64,000 bases of DNA. Origin: Doryteuthis pealeii (Eukaryota; Mollusca; Cephalopoda; Myopsida; Loliginidae). The stretch covers positions 143,565,684 to 143,629,683 of the forward strand of contig CM042139.1 in the NCBI GenBank assembly GCA_023376005.1, read 5' to 3'. This document shows positions 24,040-35,366 of the stretch, one piece after another; position 1 is the first letter of the stretch, and every line of letters starts with the position of its first letter. Both the position numbers and the translations under genes were made by a program. The notes beneath the pieces were generated by a model. The model ran no database searches and was not told the DNA's origin. It saw only the letters and a list, made by a program, of their open reading frames with translations.

Positions 24040-24262
24040 TTGGAAAAGGATAATTACTATAGAAATGCATTGGAAATTGGTTTTTACTTTAGAAATGCAT
24101 TGAAAACTGATTTTACTAAAGAAATGTATTGGATATGATTTTTATTATAGAAATGCTCTAAAAAAAATATTTTTACAATAGAAATGCATTGCAAAAATAT
24201 TTTTACAATAGAAATTCATTGGAAAATGACTTTTACTATAGAAATATATTAGATAAATTGTA
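24040..24262 (+). repeat. About 33-bp degenerate minisatellite
   Basis: Six to seven units share GAAATGCATTG-, then a variable AAA-rich part, then TTTTTAC-ATA. They start near 24060, 24092, 24121, 24150, 24180, 24211 and 24240. The reverse complement of the same motif forms the array at 44680-44990. Confidence 0.75.
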
Positions 24263-24862
24263 TTATTGTAGCTTTATGAAACTAAATAGGAGGCATTACT
24301 TTCAGAGCAAACCCTTACTTTCCTGGACATAATGTTAGAAAGCAGAAGGAAAAAAAAAATCAATCATTCAGACCACCATTGTCTTGACTTATTTCTGTTC
24401 TTTTGTGCCTTAACTTTCAGATTCTCTTTGTCTCTTTAGCAATTCACATGTACTTTTGATGATTTCTCCTCTCTATTTACAATGCATTTTTCCTCATTTC
24501 CTCCCTCATTATCATTCATATCAAGATTCTTTCATTCTCTGTTTATGTTTTTATCATTGTTTCTCTCCTATCTTTCTTATTAACGTGATGGTTCCTGATA
24601 CTTCTACAAGAATACTGTTATTACAACTCATCCAGTAAAAAAAAAGATTCTGAAGGTTAGCATAAATGCACAGATGCATGAGATCCCACTCCCCTACCTC
24701 TTAATGCCGATATCCTTATTTACTCTTAAGGATAGTTACCAAACTTTTTAGATTATCAACCCATTTCATATGAAGCTCAATCATACTTAAATTTTAGCTC
24801 TAAACACAACGCAAAAAACTGACTGAATGACAGCTCGTAATTCAGAGTCAATGTACCACTGT

Positions 24863-25125
24863 AATATATTTACCAACTCCTCCGCACGAGCAGGTTGAAA
24901 ACACAAGGTCAAATTTACCAGGTCTGAATTCAGAGTTTTCTTTCTATAACTACTTGCCTAACCAAGGTTAAAGAACCTGGTGTGCCCTACTATTTACTCA
25001 TAGCTGGAGGAAAAAATAAATGGATTCATTATTATTAGTACTTTATGAAATGCAAACATTTTCATCCAGGATTGAATTCGGGTCACCGCGTTCATTTCTC
25101 TGATTATAACCATTACAACATGAAT
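24863..25125 (-). mobile_element. SINE A
   Basis: Minus-strand copy: TTTACCAACTCCTCCGCACG, AGGTCAAATTTACCAGGTC, TAACCAAGGTTAAAGAACC, ACTATTTACTCATAGCTGG, ATGAAATGCAAAC, ATCCAGGATTGAATTCGGG and a tRNA-like head ending near ATTACAACATG. It lies beside a short TATATT stretch. Confidence 0.8.
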
Positions 25126-25689
25126 GTCTCCATGATAAATGCATGTATTGCATGTAATATAGGGAAATATGCAGAGCTGAATCCGTTTGCTGTCATTTTA
25201 TATGGAGAGCATAATCAATCTATTTTCTATTTCTTAATATCAGTATTTAACACCTAAAATTCAGCATTCAACCCCAACCATATTTATCACCAACTTTTCT
25301 GACTCAATCACAAGCTCTTATCAACACGTTTGAATAGTAACCACCAGGGATTGATATCAACCATGTTGCCCATGGTGCTATCTGAATGGCCTGCCTAATT
25401 TCACGTTTATTAAAAATTTTGTTTGCCTAGTTTCGTTCTTACATGTTCACATTTTTGTATTGTCAAATAAATAAATCAGAAACTAATTTGCTACTTTTTG
25501 AACATTTTTATTTCATATTTTCATATTACCTTTCAAATTAAAAAATGACCAATGAAATTATTTAATTATCAGATTGTTAATAGGCACCTGTAATTTAAAG
25601 AGAATATTTTTAATAAAGTTTTACTTCAGAAATTATGAAAATATTTTTTTCAATTCCGGGATCATATTCATATTGAAAAATAGGATTTT
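25126..25689. other. No gene seen
   Basis: AT-rich DNA without recognised repeats or coding signals. Confidence 0.35.
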
Positions 25690-25694
25690 TCTAG

Positions 25695-25805
25695 TAAGGG
25701 TTTCCAATCATGGTGTAATGGTTAGCAAGCTAGTCTTGCAGACCCATTACTATGAAATAGCGAATTTGATCCTAACTGGATGCCTCATAATTATTCCGTA
25801 ATGTC
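25695..25805 (+). mobile_element. SINE E, short copy
   Basis: The tRNA-like head TCATGGTGTAATGGTTAGCA, followed by AGTCTTGCAGACCC and the B-box-like GAATTTGATCCTAACTGG, matches the reverse complement of the family E copies at 30.0-30.4 and 35.75 kb. Confidence 0.6.
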
Positions 25806-26115
25806 TCACAGCAGAAGTGTGTGTTAATCACATACTAAGACTTGAATTCTTTTTCTATAGAAAAGATCTTTTACCAAAGAGAAAAAAAAATCAACTTTTC
25901 CCTATTTCTTATGTGTCTTTTGTAATGAAAATTATTGAGTTACCTTCAACAAAATATTTTTTAGTAGTGCAGCCTACCTGATAACGAGCCATATCTCATG
26001 CAGCCTGTTTCTTGAGGAAGGTTGCCCATGTCTAATTCTAATTTCAAACATTCACTCCCTTTCAAACATGCTAAGAGGAAATGTTTTCTAATTAAACTCT
26101 GGGGGACAATTCCAC
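25806..26115. other. No gene seen
   Basis: AT-rich DNA with no feature I can support. Confidence 0.3.
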
Positions 26116-26124
26116 AGCTAAAAT

Positions 26125-26415
26125 CCCTAAGACAGTCCATCCTGTTGGCTGAGGCTGTAGAATACGCTAACTGCAAGACCCCCCCCCCCCAAGGGGCCTC
26201 CTGGTGGCAACCTGTAATACCTGAAGACAGGATTGTTGTGGTTGAGTGGTCATTGATGAAAGTACTAAGTGGTCCTGTGACATGCAACACTTCACTTACT
26301 TTGGTAAGACAGGTTGTTAGAGAGGCCTCATCATATGGCTGGTTTTGTCAAACCCTCACAAATATATGATTGTCCCAAATGTATTCTTCAAATTGCTCTT
26401 ATGGCAAATACCAAC
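26125..26415 (-). repeat. Family B 3' part
   Basis: Minus-strand landmarks in order: CAAGACC-CCCC-AAGGGG, GGTGGCAACCTGTAATAC, ATGCAACACTTCACTT, ATATGATTGTCCCA and TTGCTCTTATGGCAA. They match 27525-27750. A run of ten C at 26181-26190 is a local expansion. The opposing frames 25961-26290 and 26022-26369 are translations of this repeat. Confidence 0.7.
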
Positions 26416-26689
26416 CCTTCTTTATCTATACATATATAAAGGGCAGTTGTGTGTATATGTATGTCTGGAGGAAACTTTGAAAATAAAACAATTAACGACA
26501 AAGTAAATATGTATACACATTAAATATCACCAGGGCTTGGTTTTTGAGCAAAAATAATAGAGATTTGATTTATGTTCATGAAGATGATTAAAAATTAAAA
26601 TTTAAATGATAAAAACATGGAGTTTTTTTTTTTTTCATTTAATATTTTACATAGTAGACATTAACATTTCTTTTCAGAGTAGCTGGATC

Positions 26690-26795
26690 AATGCAAGGTT
26701 TATTTTTGTACATAGGGATTTAAATGGGGCATTCCACGAGGATTCAACTCATGATTCAGTAATAATGGATCTACAGGACTGACTTTAAAAAATCA
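26690..26795 (-). mobile_element. SINE E fragment
   Basis: GGGGCATTCCACGAGGATTCAACTC, then ATGATTCAGTAATAATGGAT, resembles the family E pattern GGGGCATCCAGCAAGGATTGAAC...TTCAGTAGTAATGGAT seen at 30.1-30.4 kb. Confidence 0.55.
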
Positions 26796-26842
26796 TCCCC
26801 TATCCAGGCGATGTTGGGTAGCTGCTACTAGTCATATATATA

Positions 26843-27129
26843 TTTATCAACACCTCTGCATGAGTAGGATGTGACACAAAGTAAATTTCTTAAGCAGAGT
26901 TTAACAGGGTTAAATTCAGAGTTTTCCTTCTCCAAGACCAGTTGCCATACTAAGATTAAAGAGCCCAGTCTTCCCTACTATTTACCGATAGCTGGAGGGA
27001 GAATAGTTGGATGCATACCTTTCCCAAGGGTATTAGCTCTATGTGAAATGCAAACAGCATTGTCCAGGATTTGAACTTTTGTTGCCATATTTATTTCCTT
27101 CAATGATAGCCATTATACCATGTGCCTCC
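26843..27129 (-). mobile_element. SINE A, near full length
   Basis: Minus-strand order: TTTATCAACACCTCTGCATGAG, TGTGACACAAAG, TTAAGCAGAGTTTAACAGG, CTTCTCCAAGACCAGTTGCC, ACTATTTACCGATAGCTGGA, GCATACCTTTCCCAAGGG, ATGTGAAATGCAAACAGC, CCAGGATTTGAACTT and a head ending TGTGCCTCC. It has TA repeats next to its tail and again beyond the head at 27159-27183. Confidence 0.85.
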
Positions 27130-27154
27130 TTTTATCATAAAGTTAAACAAATCA

Positions 27155-27183
27155 TATACATATATATATATATATATATATAA
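27155..27183. repeat. (TA)n tract
   Basis: A TA run close to the head of SINE A. Confidence 0.8.
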
Positions 27184-27479
27184 TGCTCACTTTTCCTATA
27201 ATTTGCCCTAGCTTGTGCCCTGGAGAAAACACTCCAGTCTCACTCCATTCAGCTACAGTCACTGCGGTGGGGGCTTTCATTACAAAGTCGGCTTCTACAG
27301 CCATAAAAATGCTGCTCTGCAAACTCCCACTCCTTTTCAAACATGCCAAGAGAGAATCAAGAGACATTCCAGGTGTAGATTCACAGTCTTTTGAATGAGA
27401 TTTAGAGTTGGGCAAAGTAAGAAAGTTACAATGTTATCCAAAATGTTTAAGAATCATTACATTGATCAACCTGTGCTTC

Positions 27480-28060
27480 CATCCAGTAATCCGCCCTGGG
27501 GCGTTAGAATGCACTGACTGCAACTCTGCAGAGGGGTAAGACTCCCCTAATGGGGCCACCTGTTGGCCATGGGTGGCGACCCGTGATGCTTAAGGATAGA
27601 GCCAAGGTGGATGAGCAGTTCATGACATGCAATACTCCACTTTGGCCCTATCTTGGGCTAGACGGGCGGTCGGCTGGTCACGTCAAGCCCTAGCACCTAT
27701 ATGATTTTCCCAACCCTATTGCCCTTATGGCAAGCCCCAACCCCTTTTTATCATATGGGTGCTAGAAGGCGGTGGCTGCGGGTCTACATGTCCTGGGAAT
27801 GACATTAAACTCTATCTGATGGTGAGGTTCCAGTTTTGGAGGTTTGGGGAATGTGGAGCACCCCTTCATCACCATTGCTCCCTGGTCCACTCTGACCCGG
27901 AGTGGTAGTACCTGTTAGGGTCCCATCTATGGGTTAAATAGAAAAATGTATTTATAAAAAAATTGTATTATCCATTAAGAATTGATTTATTTCAAAACTT
28001 TATCGGCATTAAATGACCCACTAAGGTTGATATGCCGTAAAACAAAACAAACCAAAAAAC
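27480..28060 (-). repeat. Family B, long copy
   Basis: Read on the minus strand, this copy runs from the family head (28050: GCCGTAAAAC, ATGCC, AATC-type words) through GGGTCCCATCTATGGGTTAAATAG and the TGACCCGGAGTGGTAGTACC block. It continues through the CATTGCTCCCTGG, GTGGAGCACCCCTTCAT and ATGGTGAGGTTCC words, the CCGTGATGCTTAAGGATAG block and the AGACTCCCCTAATGGGGCC block. It is the best reference for the family. The class is unknown. It may be a non-autonomous element because no enzyme frame is present. Confidence 0.75.
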
Positions 28061-28415
28061 CAAAACCATCCAGTAATCCAGTAAAATTGATAACAAGAAT
28101 TCATAATTCCACCCATAAAAAGGAAATTTAATCAAATAAAGTTCTTAGATTTGTTAAAGAAATCCGTCTAAGATACAAATGCTGCTCTGTCCTTGTGGTG
28201 TCAGCACATATTACCATATTCGATTTGAGACCATCTCTTTAGACAAGTACCTACAATTATCATAACATAAAAGAAAGGTTTTTACTTTAATTGTATGGAT
28301 TACAAATACTGTGGTACTTTGACTTATGAGTGCCCCAACTTACGAGTTTTTGCTGTGATTTGGTTGATTTGTTTGCTTTGTTTTGAGAGCTAAAATTCAA
28401 GGTATGAGCGAGCTT
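28061..28415. other. No gene seen
   Basis: AT-rich DNA with no supportable feature. Confidence 0.3.
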
Positions 28416-28424
28416 CAGATATGC

Positions 28425-28640
28425 TAATGTGCGGGACTGTGACATTGTTGTAAATGAGTTTGAATTCCAGTCACTTTCGGACTAATACCCTTAGGAAAGG
28501 TATGAATGCCCTCATCCCACAGTACCTCTGCATCATGAAAAGACCCCTTAGTACCCAGATCATGGACAACTCAGACACCACAATCCTGTCCTCAGATATT
28601 ATAGGTTGCTATGTATCGCCAACAAGTGGCTCCATTACTT
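28425..28640 (+). repeat. Mosaic: repeat D head joined to SINE A-like and B-like pieces
   Basis: TGACATTGTTGTAAATGAGTTTGAATTCCAGTC parallels repeat D at 16.5 kb. It is followed by ACTAATACCCTTAGGAAAGGTATGAATGCCCTCATCCC, which combines SINE A-like and repeat D-like words. Then CCTCAGATATTATAGGTTGC and CAACAAGTGGCTCC resemble family B. It may be a related full repeat or a chimera. Confidence 0.4.
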
Positions 28641-29039
28641 CTGATAGGAAAATGTATAAATTTGGCATCTCTAAGATCACCTAGTAATTCAGTATAAATG
28701 CCCTGATGAAGAAGCACACCTACTCGATGAAAAGAATATGTTAGATATGAAATATCTTAGTTTTACAGCTATTCAGGAACTGGTTCTGCAGAGATTGTAT
28801 GTGATTATCCCCATTGTCTGCCAAAGAGTTCTGCTAATGACCATTAGGTGGCATTGCCAAAGCAGTATATAACAAAGATGTATAAAAACAGTATATGGAT
28901 TGTTCCTCTCTGAGGAATGTTTTTGTCCCCATCACACTTTATGACATATTGAACATGACACCACAAAATAGTACACACCATTCTATGTCCTAAACTGATT
29001 TGTATACACATTGGCATTTTTAATTCTACACAAGTAAGA

Positions 29040-29260
29040 AATATTAGGGTCCCATCTATGGGTCAAATAGATCTATTTAAAAATCATTCATATTTGATAG
29101 TGCTGTGTGCAAATGAAAATCTCTTAAGAAACAATTATACATAAAATGTAAATATGAACATACAATGGACATAATTCCCTAACCTCTAGGCTTAATATAG
29201 CCATAGATGTGTTGACATGCCATTAAAATTAATCAATTAATTAATCAATCTGAAGCTGAA
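29040..29260 (-). repeat. Family B head part
   Basis: AGGGTCCCATCTATGGGTCAAATAG, TTTAAAAATCATTCATATTTGATAG, TGCAAATGAAAATCTCTTAAGAAAC, AATATGAACATACAATGGACAT and CCTAACCTCTAGGCTTAATATAG occur in order. They are the reverse complement of 33660-33795. The 3' part of the family is absent. Confidence 0.7.
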
Positions 29261-29984
29261 TATCAAAATATATCCCTGCAATTTAGAAATTTCAAATGGG
29301 TTATTTTATATAATCCATGATATCACAGGTATGATTTATTAAAAATATATGTTAAAACTAGCATTCAATCTAATAAGGATGTATATAATTTTTTTTAAAG
29401 TTCTGGAAGATGAAGTAAAGGAAATTGTGGCAAAAAGGAAGTAAGGATAACAAAAAATGTCAGTACTGCCAATGTTTGAATCCAAATATTGAATTCACTT
29501 TCACACTGTCCACTTCTTTTAGACTGAGGAAATCTCAATGTTATATGGGTGTCTCACCTCAAACCCATGCTGACTATTGGTAAATATCTCATCAGTACTA
29601 TGACTGTCACACAGACTTTGTTAAGTCCACCTATGGTATCACAGTCTCCTCTTCAAACATTTAATTAATGAAAAGGACATAACTCTTGCCAGAAATGGTA
29701 CTAATTTCAAGAATGCACACAGCACCAAACACACCCAACTCTTGGCTTCTTATCACATTGAGCTGTTTCTCTGCTACAGAAATGATACAATAATTATAGA
29801 TTTAGTTCATAATCAACTGTCATCTTGGCCTTTCTTTCACTAAATGTATACAGAGGATATTGATCAAATATTTGTCTGTCCATTATCAATTGGTTTGTCT
29901 AGCTTAGCTGAACCTGTGAGGTGAATTAACTCTAATCAGCATAACTCAACAGATAAACAGAATAGACAAGATGCTTCATGATCA
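29261..29984. other. No gene seen
   Basis: AT-rich DNA. No frame with a recognisable product and no repeat family identified. Confidence 0.3.
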
Positions 29985-29989
29985 ACAGA

Positions 29990-30412
29990 AAGTAGGTATT
30001 TACCCAACCCACTTGTTATGGGTAGGATGTAATAAAAGTTTACAAGCATGTGACATCTAGCAGGGATCAAACTCACTATTCAGTAGTATGTATTTTTCTA
30101 AACTGTTCATCACAGGTAGGATGTTATACAAGGTTGCAAGTATGGGGCATCCAACAAGGATTGAATTTCTGTATTAGGTATTTACCCAACAGTTTTGCCA
30201 CAAGTAGGATGTGACACAAGGTCACAAGTATGGGGCATCCGGCAAGGATTGAACTTATTGTTCAGTAGTAGGTATTTACCCAACCCATTCACCAAGGATA
30301 GGATGTGACACAAGGTCACAAGTATGGGACATCCAACAAGAATCAAACTCGCTGTTCATTAGTAATGGATTTGTGAGACTAGCTGGCTGGCCATTACAAC
30401 ATGGAAGGGGGG
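29990..30412 (-). mobile_element. SINE E cluster, about four partial copies in tandem
   Basis: The phrase GTAGGTATTTACCCAACCCA or a variant starts units near 29992, 30089 (degraded), 30175 and 30269. Each is followed by TAGGATGT-A-ACAAGGT, AAGTATGGG-CATCC and ACAAGGATTGAA-type B-box words. The last unit is the longest and ends in a tRNA-like head (GAGACTAGCTGGCTGGCCATTACAACATG). Earlier units stop before the head. Confidence 0.75.
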
Positions 30413-30589
30413 ACTCCCCGGATTAAGAGAAAGTATACAGAATTCTCCTCAGCAAAGGTTATAGAAATATGCATGAGACTTGCTATACATTGCGTACCTC
30501 ACAAGAAGGAGGAGACATCCAAATTAGTATTGTAGTTACCAACATAAGGAAATCTCAGTAGAGAAATTCAATAGTTTTATATTTCAATG

Positions 30590-30790
30590 AAGCTCTGAAG
30601 CTGGCTGAGTGCCAAAATATATTCCTATAATTCGCTGGTTTTATATTTAAAAATTATTTGTATTCAATAGGACTGTGTGAAAATAAAAACCTCTTAAAAA
30701 ACAATCTACAAAAAATGTAAATATGAACATCCAATGAACATGATTCCCTAATTTCTTGGCATAAAATAACATGATATCAAAATATCATTT
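30590..30790 (-). repeat. Family B head part
   Basis: Contains TTTAAAAATTATTTGTATTCAATAG, TGTGAAAATAAAAACCTCTTAA, AAATATGAACATCCAATGAACAT and TTTCTTGGCATAAAATAACAT, colinear with 29080-29210. Confidence 0.65.
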
Positions 30791-31445
30791 ATAAAACCTA
30801 TAAATTTGTTTTGATTATAACATGAGTTGGTTTCATAAAAAATATCTCAATTTAATGATTAATAAAATTTGACAGAAGAGGAAGAGAAAATGATATACTA
30901 ATTAAAGTTGTATTTTATCATCAACTCAATTTAAACAAGGTTCCAATTTTCCTATGCTTGCCTAGTAAATTTATTGCTACCAACCAGCTCTCTCATTTTG
31001 ATATAATGTACTTACTTACCAACCAATTCTTGTAAACTAAGATACACTTACATTTTTTGGCTACCTTTTATGATATCTCATGAATAAACAACACCCTTAA
31101 AGATGAGTAGCAGTAGTTTCCTCACTAAACTCTTTGATTCTGGCTGTTAAGCTTTAAGAAGATTCATCCACCCAGGCTCAGGTGAAGTATGCGATTGACC
31201 CACTTTTGGGTTTATCTCCCTTGCTTACATCGATCATGCTGTATCCTTGTATGACATGTATAATACTCTACTTCCCCATAATCTAATATCTAGTGATGAG
31301 TCAGAACAAGATTACTGAATGATCATGAAAGTCATATGTTTATTTAATGCAGAGTTTGACCTCTCCTAGTTATGCAACTCTGTAGAATTCCTCAATACTC
31401 CTTATGCATCTTAATATATATTATAATATCATTAATGATATAGCA
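30791..31445. other. No gene seen
   Basis: AT-rich DNA with no recognised repeats. The patch 31160-31210 is somewhat GC-richer but has no coding support. Confidence 0.3.
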
Positions 31446-31447
31446 GA

Positions 31448-31640
31448 ATCATATATATTTACCAACCCATCTGCATGAGCAGGATGCGAAACAAGGTCAA
31501 TTTCTTAATTGGAGTTTAACAGTTTTTCCTCTCCTAAAACTAGTTGCCTAGCCAAGATTAAAGAGCCCATCTTCTATACAATTCATCCATAGCCTTAGGG
31601 AGAATAGCTTAATTCTTACCTTTCCCAAGGGTATTCAGAG
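31448..31640 (-). mobile_element. SINE A, truncated at its head
   Basis: TTTACCAACCCATCTGCATGAG, AGGTCAATTTCTTAA, GTTTAACAG, CTAGTTGCCTAGCCAAG, ATAGC and TTACCTTTCCCAAGGGTATT are in order. The head is replaced by CAGAGTCATATCTAAGAGTCATAGC. That flank recurs at 32098, 32232 and 32375. Confidence 0.75.
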
Positions 31641-31959
31641 TCATATCTAAGAGTCATAGCTAGTTTTTACATGTGTATATGAAATAAGCTTTGGAGTATA
31701 AAGTTCTATAAAAAAGGAAAATAGTTTTGGCCACTATGATACAATAATTGATGAAATCATAAAAGATATTAATTTTACTGATAGTTTGATATTAGTATTC
31801 TGCTATTTCCAATTGAAGAAGTCCAGGGATGTCTTTAGGATATCTCTCTCACTTACACTCTCTCTAGGTCCGTCAACACAGTGTGATTGTTAGAGCACTA
31901 CTCCTGTATTGTGTCTTGAGTAGGAATAGCCTGGTGGAGCCCATCTCTCTCCAGGTCTA

Positions 31960-32452
31960 CAACTGGTTTGACTTCAGAGTTTTCCTTCTCCTACATTGGT
32001 TGCCATACCAAAATTAAGGAGCCCATGCTGCTCTACTATATACCCATGGCTGGAGAGAGAATAGTTGGATGCATACCTTTCCCAAGGGTATTATTCAGAG
32101 TCATATCTAAGAATCATAGCTAGTATTTTGAGAACTACATACCAAGGTTAAAGAACCTAAGCTTCCTTACTATTTACCCATAGCTGGAGGGAGAATAGTT
32201 GGATGCATACCTTTCCCAAGGGTATTATTCAGAGTCATATCTAAGAATCATAGCTAGTATTTTGAGAACTACATACCAAGGTTAAAGAACCTAAGCTTCC
32301 TTACTATTTACCCATAGCTGGAGGGAGAATAGTTGGATGCATACCTTTCCCAAGGGTATTCCATTGTAACTGAGAGTCATAGCTAGTCTTTAGATGTGTA
32401 GATGAAATAATCTTTGGAGTAAAGGTCTATAAAAAAGGAAAATAAATTTGGC
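31960..32452 (-). repeat. Tandem duplication of truncated SINE A plus flank, 134-bp period
   Basis: Starting with a SINE A fragment at 31969, the unit TCATATCTAAGAATCATAGC...CCCAAGGGTATTATTCAGAG occurs at 32101 and again at 32235, so the period is 134. The two units are nearly identical. A final SINE A end at 32341-32360 leads into GAGAGTCATAGCTAGTC and GATGAAATAATCTTTGGAGTA, the same flank found at 31645-31700. Confidence 0.85.
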
Positions 32453-32990
32453 AGACCCCAATATTTTCTCATTAAACAATGTTATGAGCCAATGATATCA
32501 AAACCTGAAAACGTGTTTAAGCATTTCTGTCAAAAATCTTTGAAGATCAGTTTCTTCTGATTTTGTTCTTATTTTGTTGAGATTTGGAAAAAATAAAATA
32601 AAATAAGGAACATCTAGATAATTGGCAGATTCCAAGAAGGGAAAGACAGCGGTCCAAAACTTATTCATAACAATAATAAATCTATGTATACAGGAAGCAG
32701 ATGCTATAGAGAGATGATGTTGGAAAATTACCAGAGAGTTATCTGAAACAAAGTGGGGGAGAAATTGATGAAGATTTATGAATCCAGGGAAGAGTTATTG
32801 ATTATTTTATCTATTAAGCCTTTAGCCACTAGTTTGAAGGAATTCTTAGAAAGACTTAAAGCCTGCTGCTTGGTAAGTGTTACTATATCAGAAAATGTAT
32901 ATATAATATATTCTCAGGTAAGATATAGAATAAGAGATTCTAAAACTGACAGACATTTAAAAGTGCATCATTAGAATATAAGATGATTGG
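32453..32990. other. No gene seen
   Basis: AT-rich DNA. The 73-codon frame 32753-32974 has no recognisable motif or convincing gene context. Confidence 0.3.
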
Positions 32991-32992
32991 TT

Positions 32993-33425
32993 AGTTGTTT
33001 GGATTTTACAGCATTTCAGCCCTTGGGTTATTTTATGCCATAGACGTTTTTGTTTTTATTCATTCTTGTTAGCTATTCAATTTTTTTAATACTCATTCTT
33101 TATCTATTTAAGCCATAGATGGGTCAGAGTGAACCAGGGAGTAATAGCAATGAAGGAGTACTTCACACTCCCCAGAACTCCAGATTTGAACCTCACCACT
33201 GACCAACCAATTGATCAGTGGGGCCTCTTTGATCACCCGTCTCACCTAAGTAAGTGCTAAAGTGGAGTGTTGCATGTCATTGACTGCTTAGCTGCCAAGA
33301 TTCCATCCTAAAGTATCACAGGTTGCCTCCTATGACCAACATATGGCTCCATTAGGGGGGGGGTCTTACTCCTCTGCAGAGTGCAGTCAGTGTATTATAT
33401 AGCCCTTGCCAACAGGGCTATAAGA
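32993..33425 (+). repeat. Family B, nearly complete (short form)
   Basis: The order TTTTACAGCATTTCAGCCCTTGGGTTATTTTATGCC, TTTATTCATTCTTGTTAGCTATTCA, CATAGATGGGTCAGAGTGAACC, AGTAATAGCAATGAAGGAGTACTTC, CCTCACCACTGA, CACAGGTTGCC, CTCCATTAGGG, CTCTGCAGAG and CCAACAGGGCT matches 61985-62465. It carries a run of nine G at 33356-33364. Confidence 0.75.
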
Positions 33426-33555
33426 TGATTGATTGATTTTAATGGCTTGGCAACCTGTCTAGGGTTATCTTATGCCTAGAGATTTGCACACGGTCCTAAA
33501 ATGTTTAGACAGATTTATTTAATGTATAGATGGGAATCTAACAGGTACTACCATT
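33426..33555 (+). repeat. Family B fragment
   Basis: GATTGATTTTAATGGC, CAACCTGTCTAGGGTTATCTTATGCCTAGAG, TTGCACACGGTCCTA and ATAGATGGGAATCTAACAGGTACTACCA: head joined to mid part with an internal deletion. Confidence 0.7.
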
Positions 33556-33604
33556 TTATATGTCATTTAAAAATGCATCCTTAGAATACTAAAGGGACTG
33601 AGTT

Positions 33605-34125
33605 ATTGATTGATTGATTTTAATGGCATGTCAACCCATCTAGGATTATTTTATGCCTGCATGTTTATTGTATGTTTATATTTACATTGTTTGTGTGCTT
33701 GTTTCTAAAGAGTCTTTTTTTTGTTGCACACGGTCATATCGAATATGAATAATTTTTAAACATATCTTTTTGACCCATAGATGAGACCCAAATAGGTACT
33801 ACCACTCCGGGTCAGAGTTGAACTGGGAGTAATGACAATATAGGAGGACAAACTTCTATTATTAATACAAATAATTTGCACACATTTAGTGGTATCAATT
33901 ATTTATATACAGTACTAATAATTCATACTCAATTATATGGTTTAAAGTAAGTATTCCTATTTAATAATAATAATTTGCTGGCTCACAATGGGTATGAAGG
34001 AATACCTCACACTCCTCACGTCTCCAAAACTGGAGCCTCACCCTCAGATGCAGTTTAGTATTATATGCAGGACACTCCTTTTTATGAGGATACAGTCAGC
34101 ATATTCTAAGCTCTGCTGATGGTGT
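33605..34125 (+). repeat. Family B, split copy
   Basis: The head and middle run from GATTGATTGATTTTAATGGCATG to CAGAGTTGAACTGGGAGTAATGACAATATAGGAG (33605-33850). Later words resume at 33985 (GGGTATGAAGGAATACCTCACACTCC) and run to ATATTCTAAGCTCTGCTGA near 34115. The roughly 130 bases between are TA-rich, do not belong to the family, and look inserted or expanded. Confidence 0.65.
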
Positions 34126-34389
34126 GATCAAATTTAAGATCAGAAATTTTCTATTTTAATATTATAGACTTATTACTGTAAAAGACATCATAATATTGAA
34201 GTATTTCAAAATATTAAATAGGGAAAAGTAGTTTTATACACCCAGAAAATATTAGCCATGCATTATATTTTAATGATATGTACTGAGTATATACAAATGT
34301 CTCCAGTAGTTTAAAAAAATGTCTCTAGTTTAAAAAAAATATTAGGGCATCTTTTGAACATCTAATTTGTTTGCAAGATTGTTTAATAT

Positions 34390-34715
34390 AAAAAAAATTA
34401 TACTGTAAACATTAATTTATATCAAAAATTGATTTACATTAATTTTGATTTTTTTAATATATCAATTCTTTATACTATATGCATTAATTTTTATTAATTT
34501 TAATTTTTTAATATTTTTATACTGTAAATATTAATTAATATTTAATATCAATTTATATTAGTTTCATTTTTTTATGTCTCAAATGCTAAAATATTTTATG
34601 CTGTAAACATTGGTTTATATTAGATAATAATTCTTATTATTAATTTCATTTTTTGATATCTCAATTATTAAAATATTTTATATCATAAATATTGATTTAT
34701 ATTGATTTCATTGTA
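34390..34715. repeat. Degenerate AT-rich tandem repeat
   Basis: The phrase TTATACTGTAAACATTAATTTATA and variants recur near 34399, 34468, 34518, 34597 and 34677, so the spacing is about 50-80. It is accompanied by ATATCAATT and ATTTCATTTTTT words. Nearly all bases are A or T. Confidence 0.55.
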
Positions 34716-34725
34716 TTGTTCATCT

Positions 34726-34995
34726 CACATGGATGGTTTGTGTGATGAGGAGCAAGTGGCTGTACAACTGCTTTCTTATGGGATGCTGCTTCCAAGATTT
34801 GTTTAACAGAGCATGCAGCATCCTTGTGTAGCTCCCATCTATCTTTTTCTCTAAGCACTTTGTTAGAGTAAAATTTGTGCAGCCATACAGTAGTACTGAC
34901 ATAGCTACAGTTTGGAAGAATTTTTCTCTTACATTAGAAACATGTTTAAATCCTAATGCAGGCTTAACCATAACTAAGAATTCATAAAATAAGTA
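34726..34995 (-). pseudogene. Non-LTR reverse transcriptase C-terminal fragment
   Basis: The minus-strand frame over 34720-35034 carries LLYGCTNFTLTKCLEKK, then DGSYTRMLHALLNKSWKQHP and a KQLYSHLLLI-type segment. The same peptide motifs occur at 53.7-54.1 kb. They are known as a conserved region downstream of the polymerase core in a widespread family of invertebrate non-LTR retrotransposons. The fragment lacks the catalytic YxDD box and all upstream domains, so it is a dead remnant. Confidence 0.75.
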
Positions 34996-35112
34996 ACTAG
35001 TTACACTTTGAACAAAGGCACTCTGACTATCCAATGGTTAAAACTTGGTATTTTAAAAACTAATGTAACTTATCTGCCTCTTCAACTGAATCAGAGTAGG
35101 TCTTATTTTCAT

Positions 35113-35366
35113 GGAGGCACCTGTAGGGTAATGGTTATCCTGATGGGAAATGGACCCCAAACTCAAATCCAGGACAAGGCTGTTTGCATTCCACATAGCT
35201 CTAATATGCTTGGGCAAGGTATATACCCAACTATGAGTAAAGAGTAGGGCAAGCTGGACCTTTAACCTTGGTTAGGCTACTAGACTAGGAGAAGGAAAAC
35301 TCTGAATTCAAACCTGTTAAACTCTGCTTAAGAAATTAACCAGTTTGTGTAGGGTTTTGGTAAATA
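35113..35366 (+). mobile_element. SINE A
   Basis: Head GGAGGCACCTGTAGGGTAATGG, ATGGGAAATGGAC, TTTGCATTCCACATAGC, AGGTATATACCCAACTATG, AAAGAGTAGG, TTTAACCTTGGTTAGGC, TAGGAGAAGGAAAACTCTGA, TTAAACTCTGCTTAAGAAATT and a shortened GTAGGGTTTTGGTAAATACATA tail. Confidence 0.8.
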
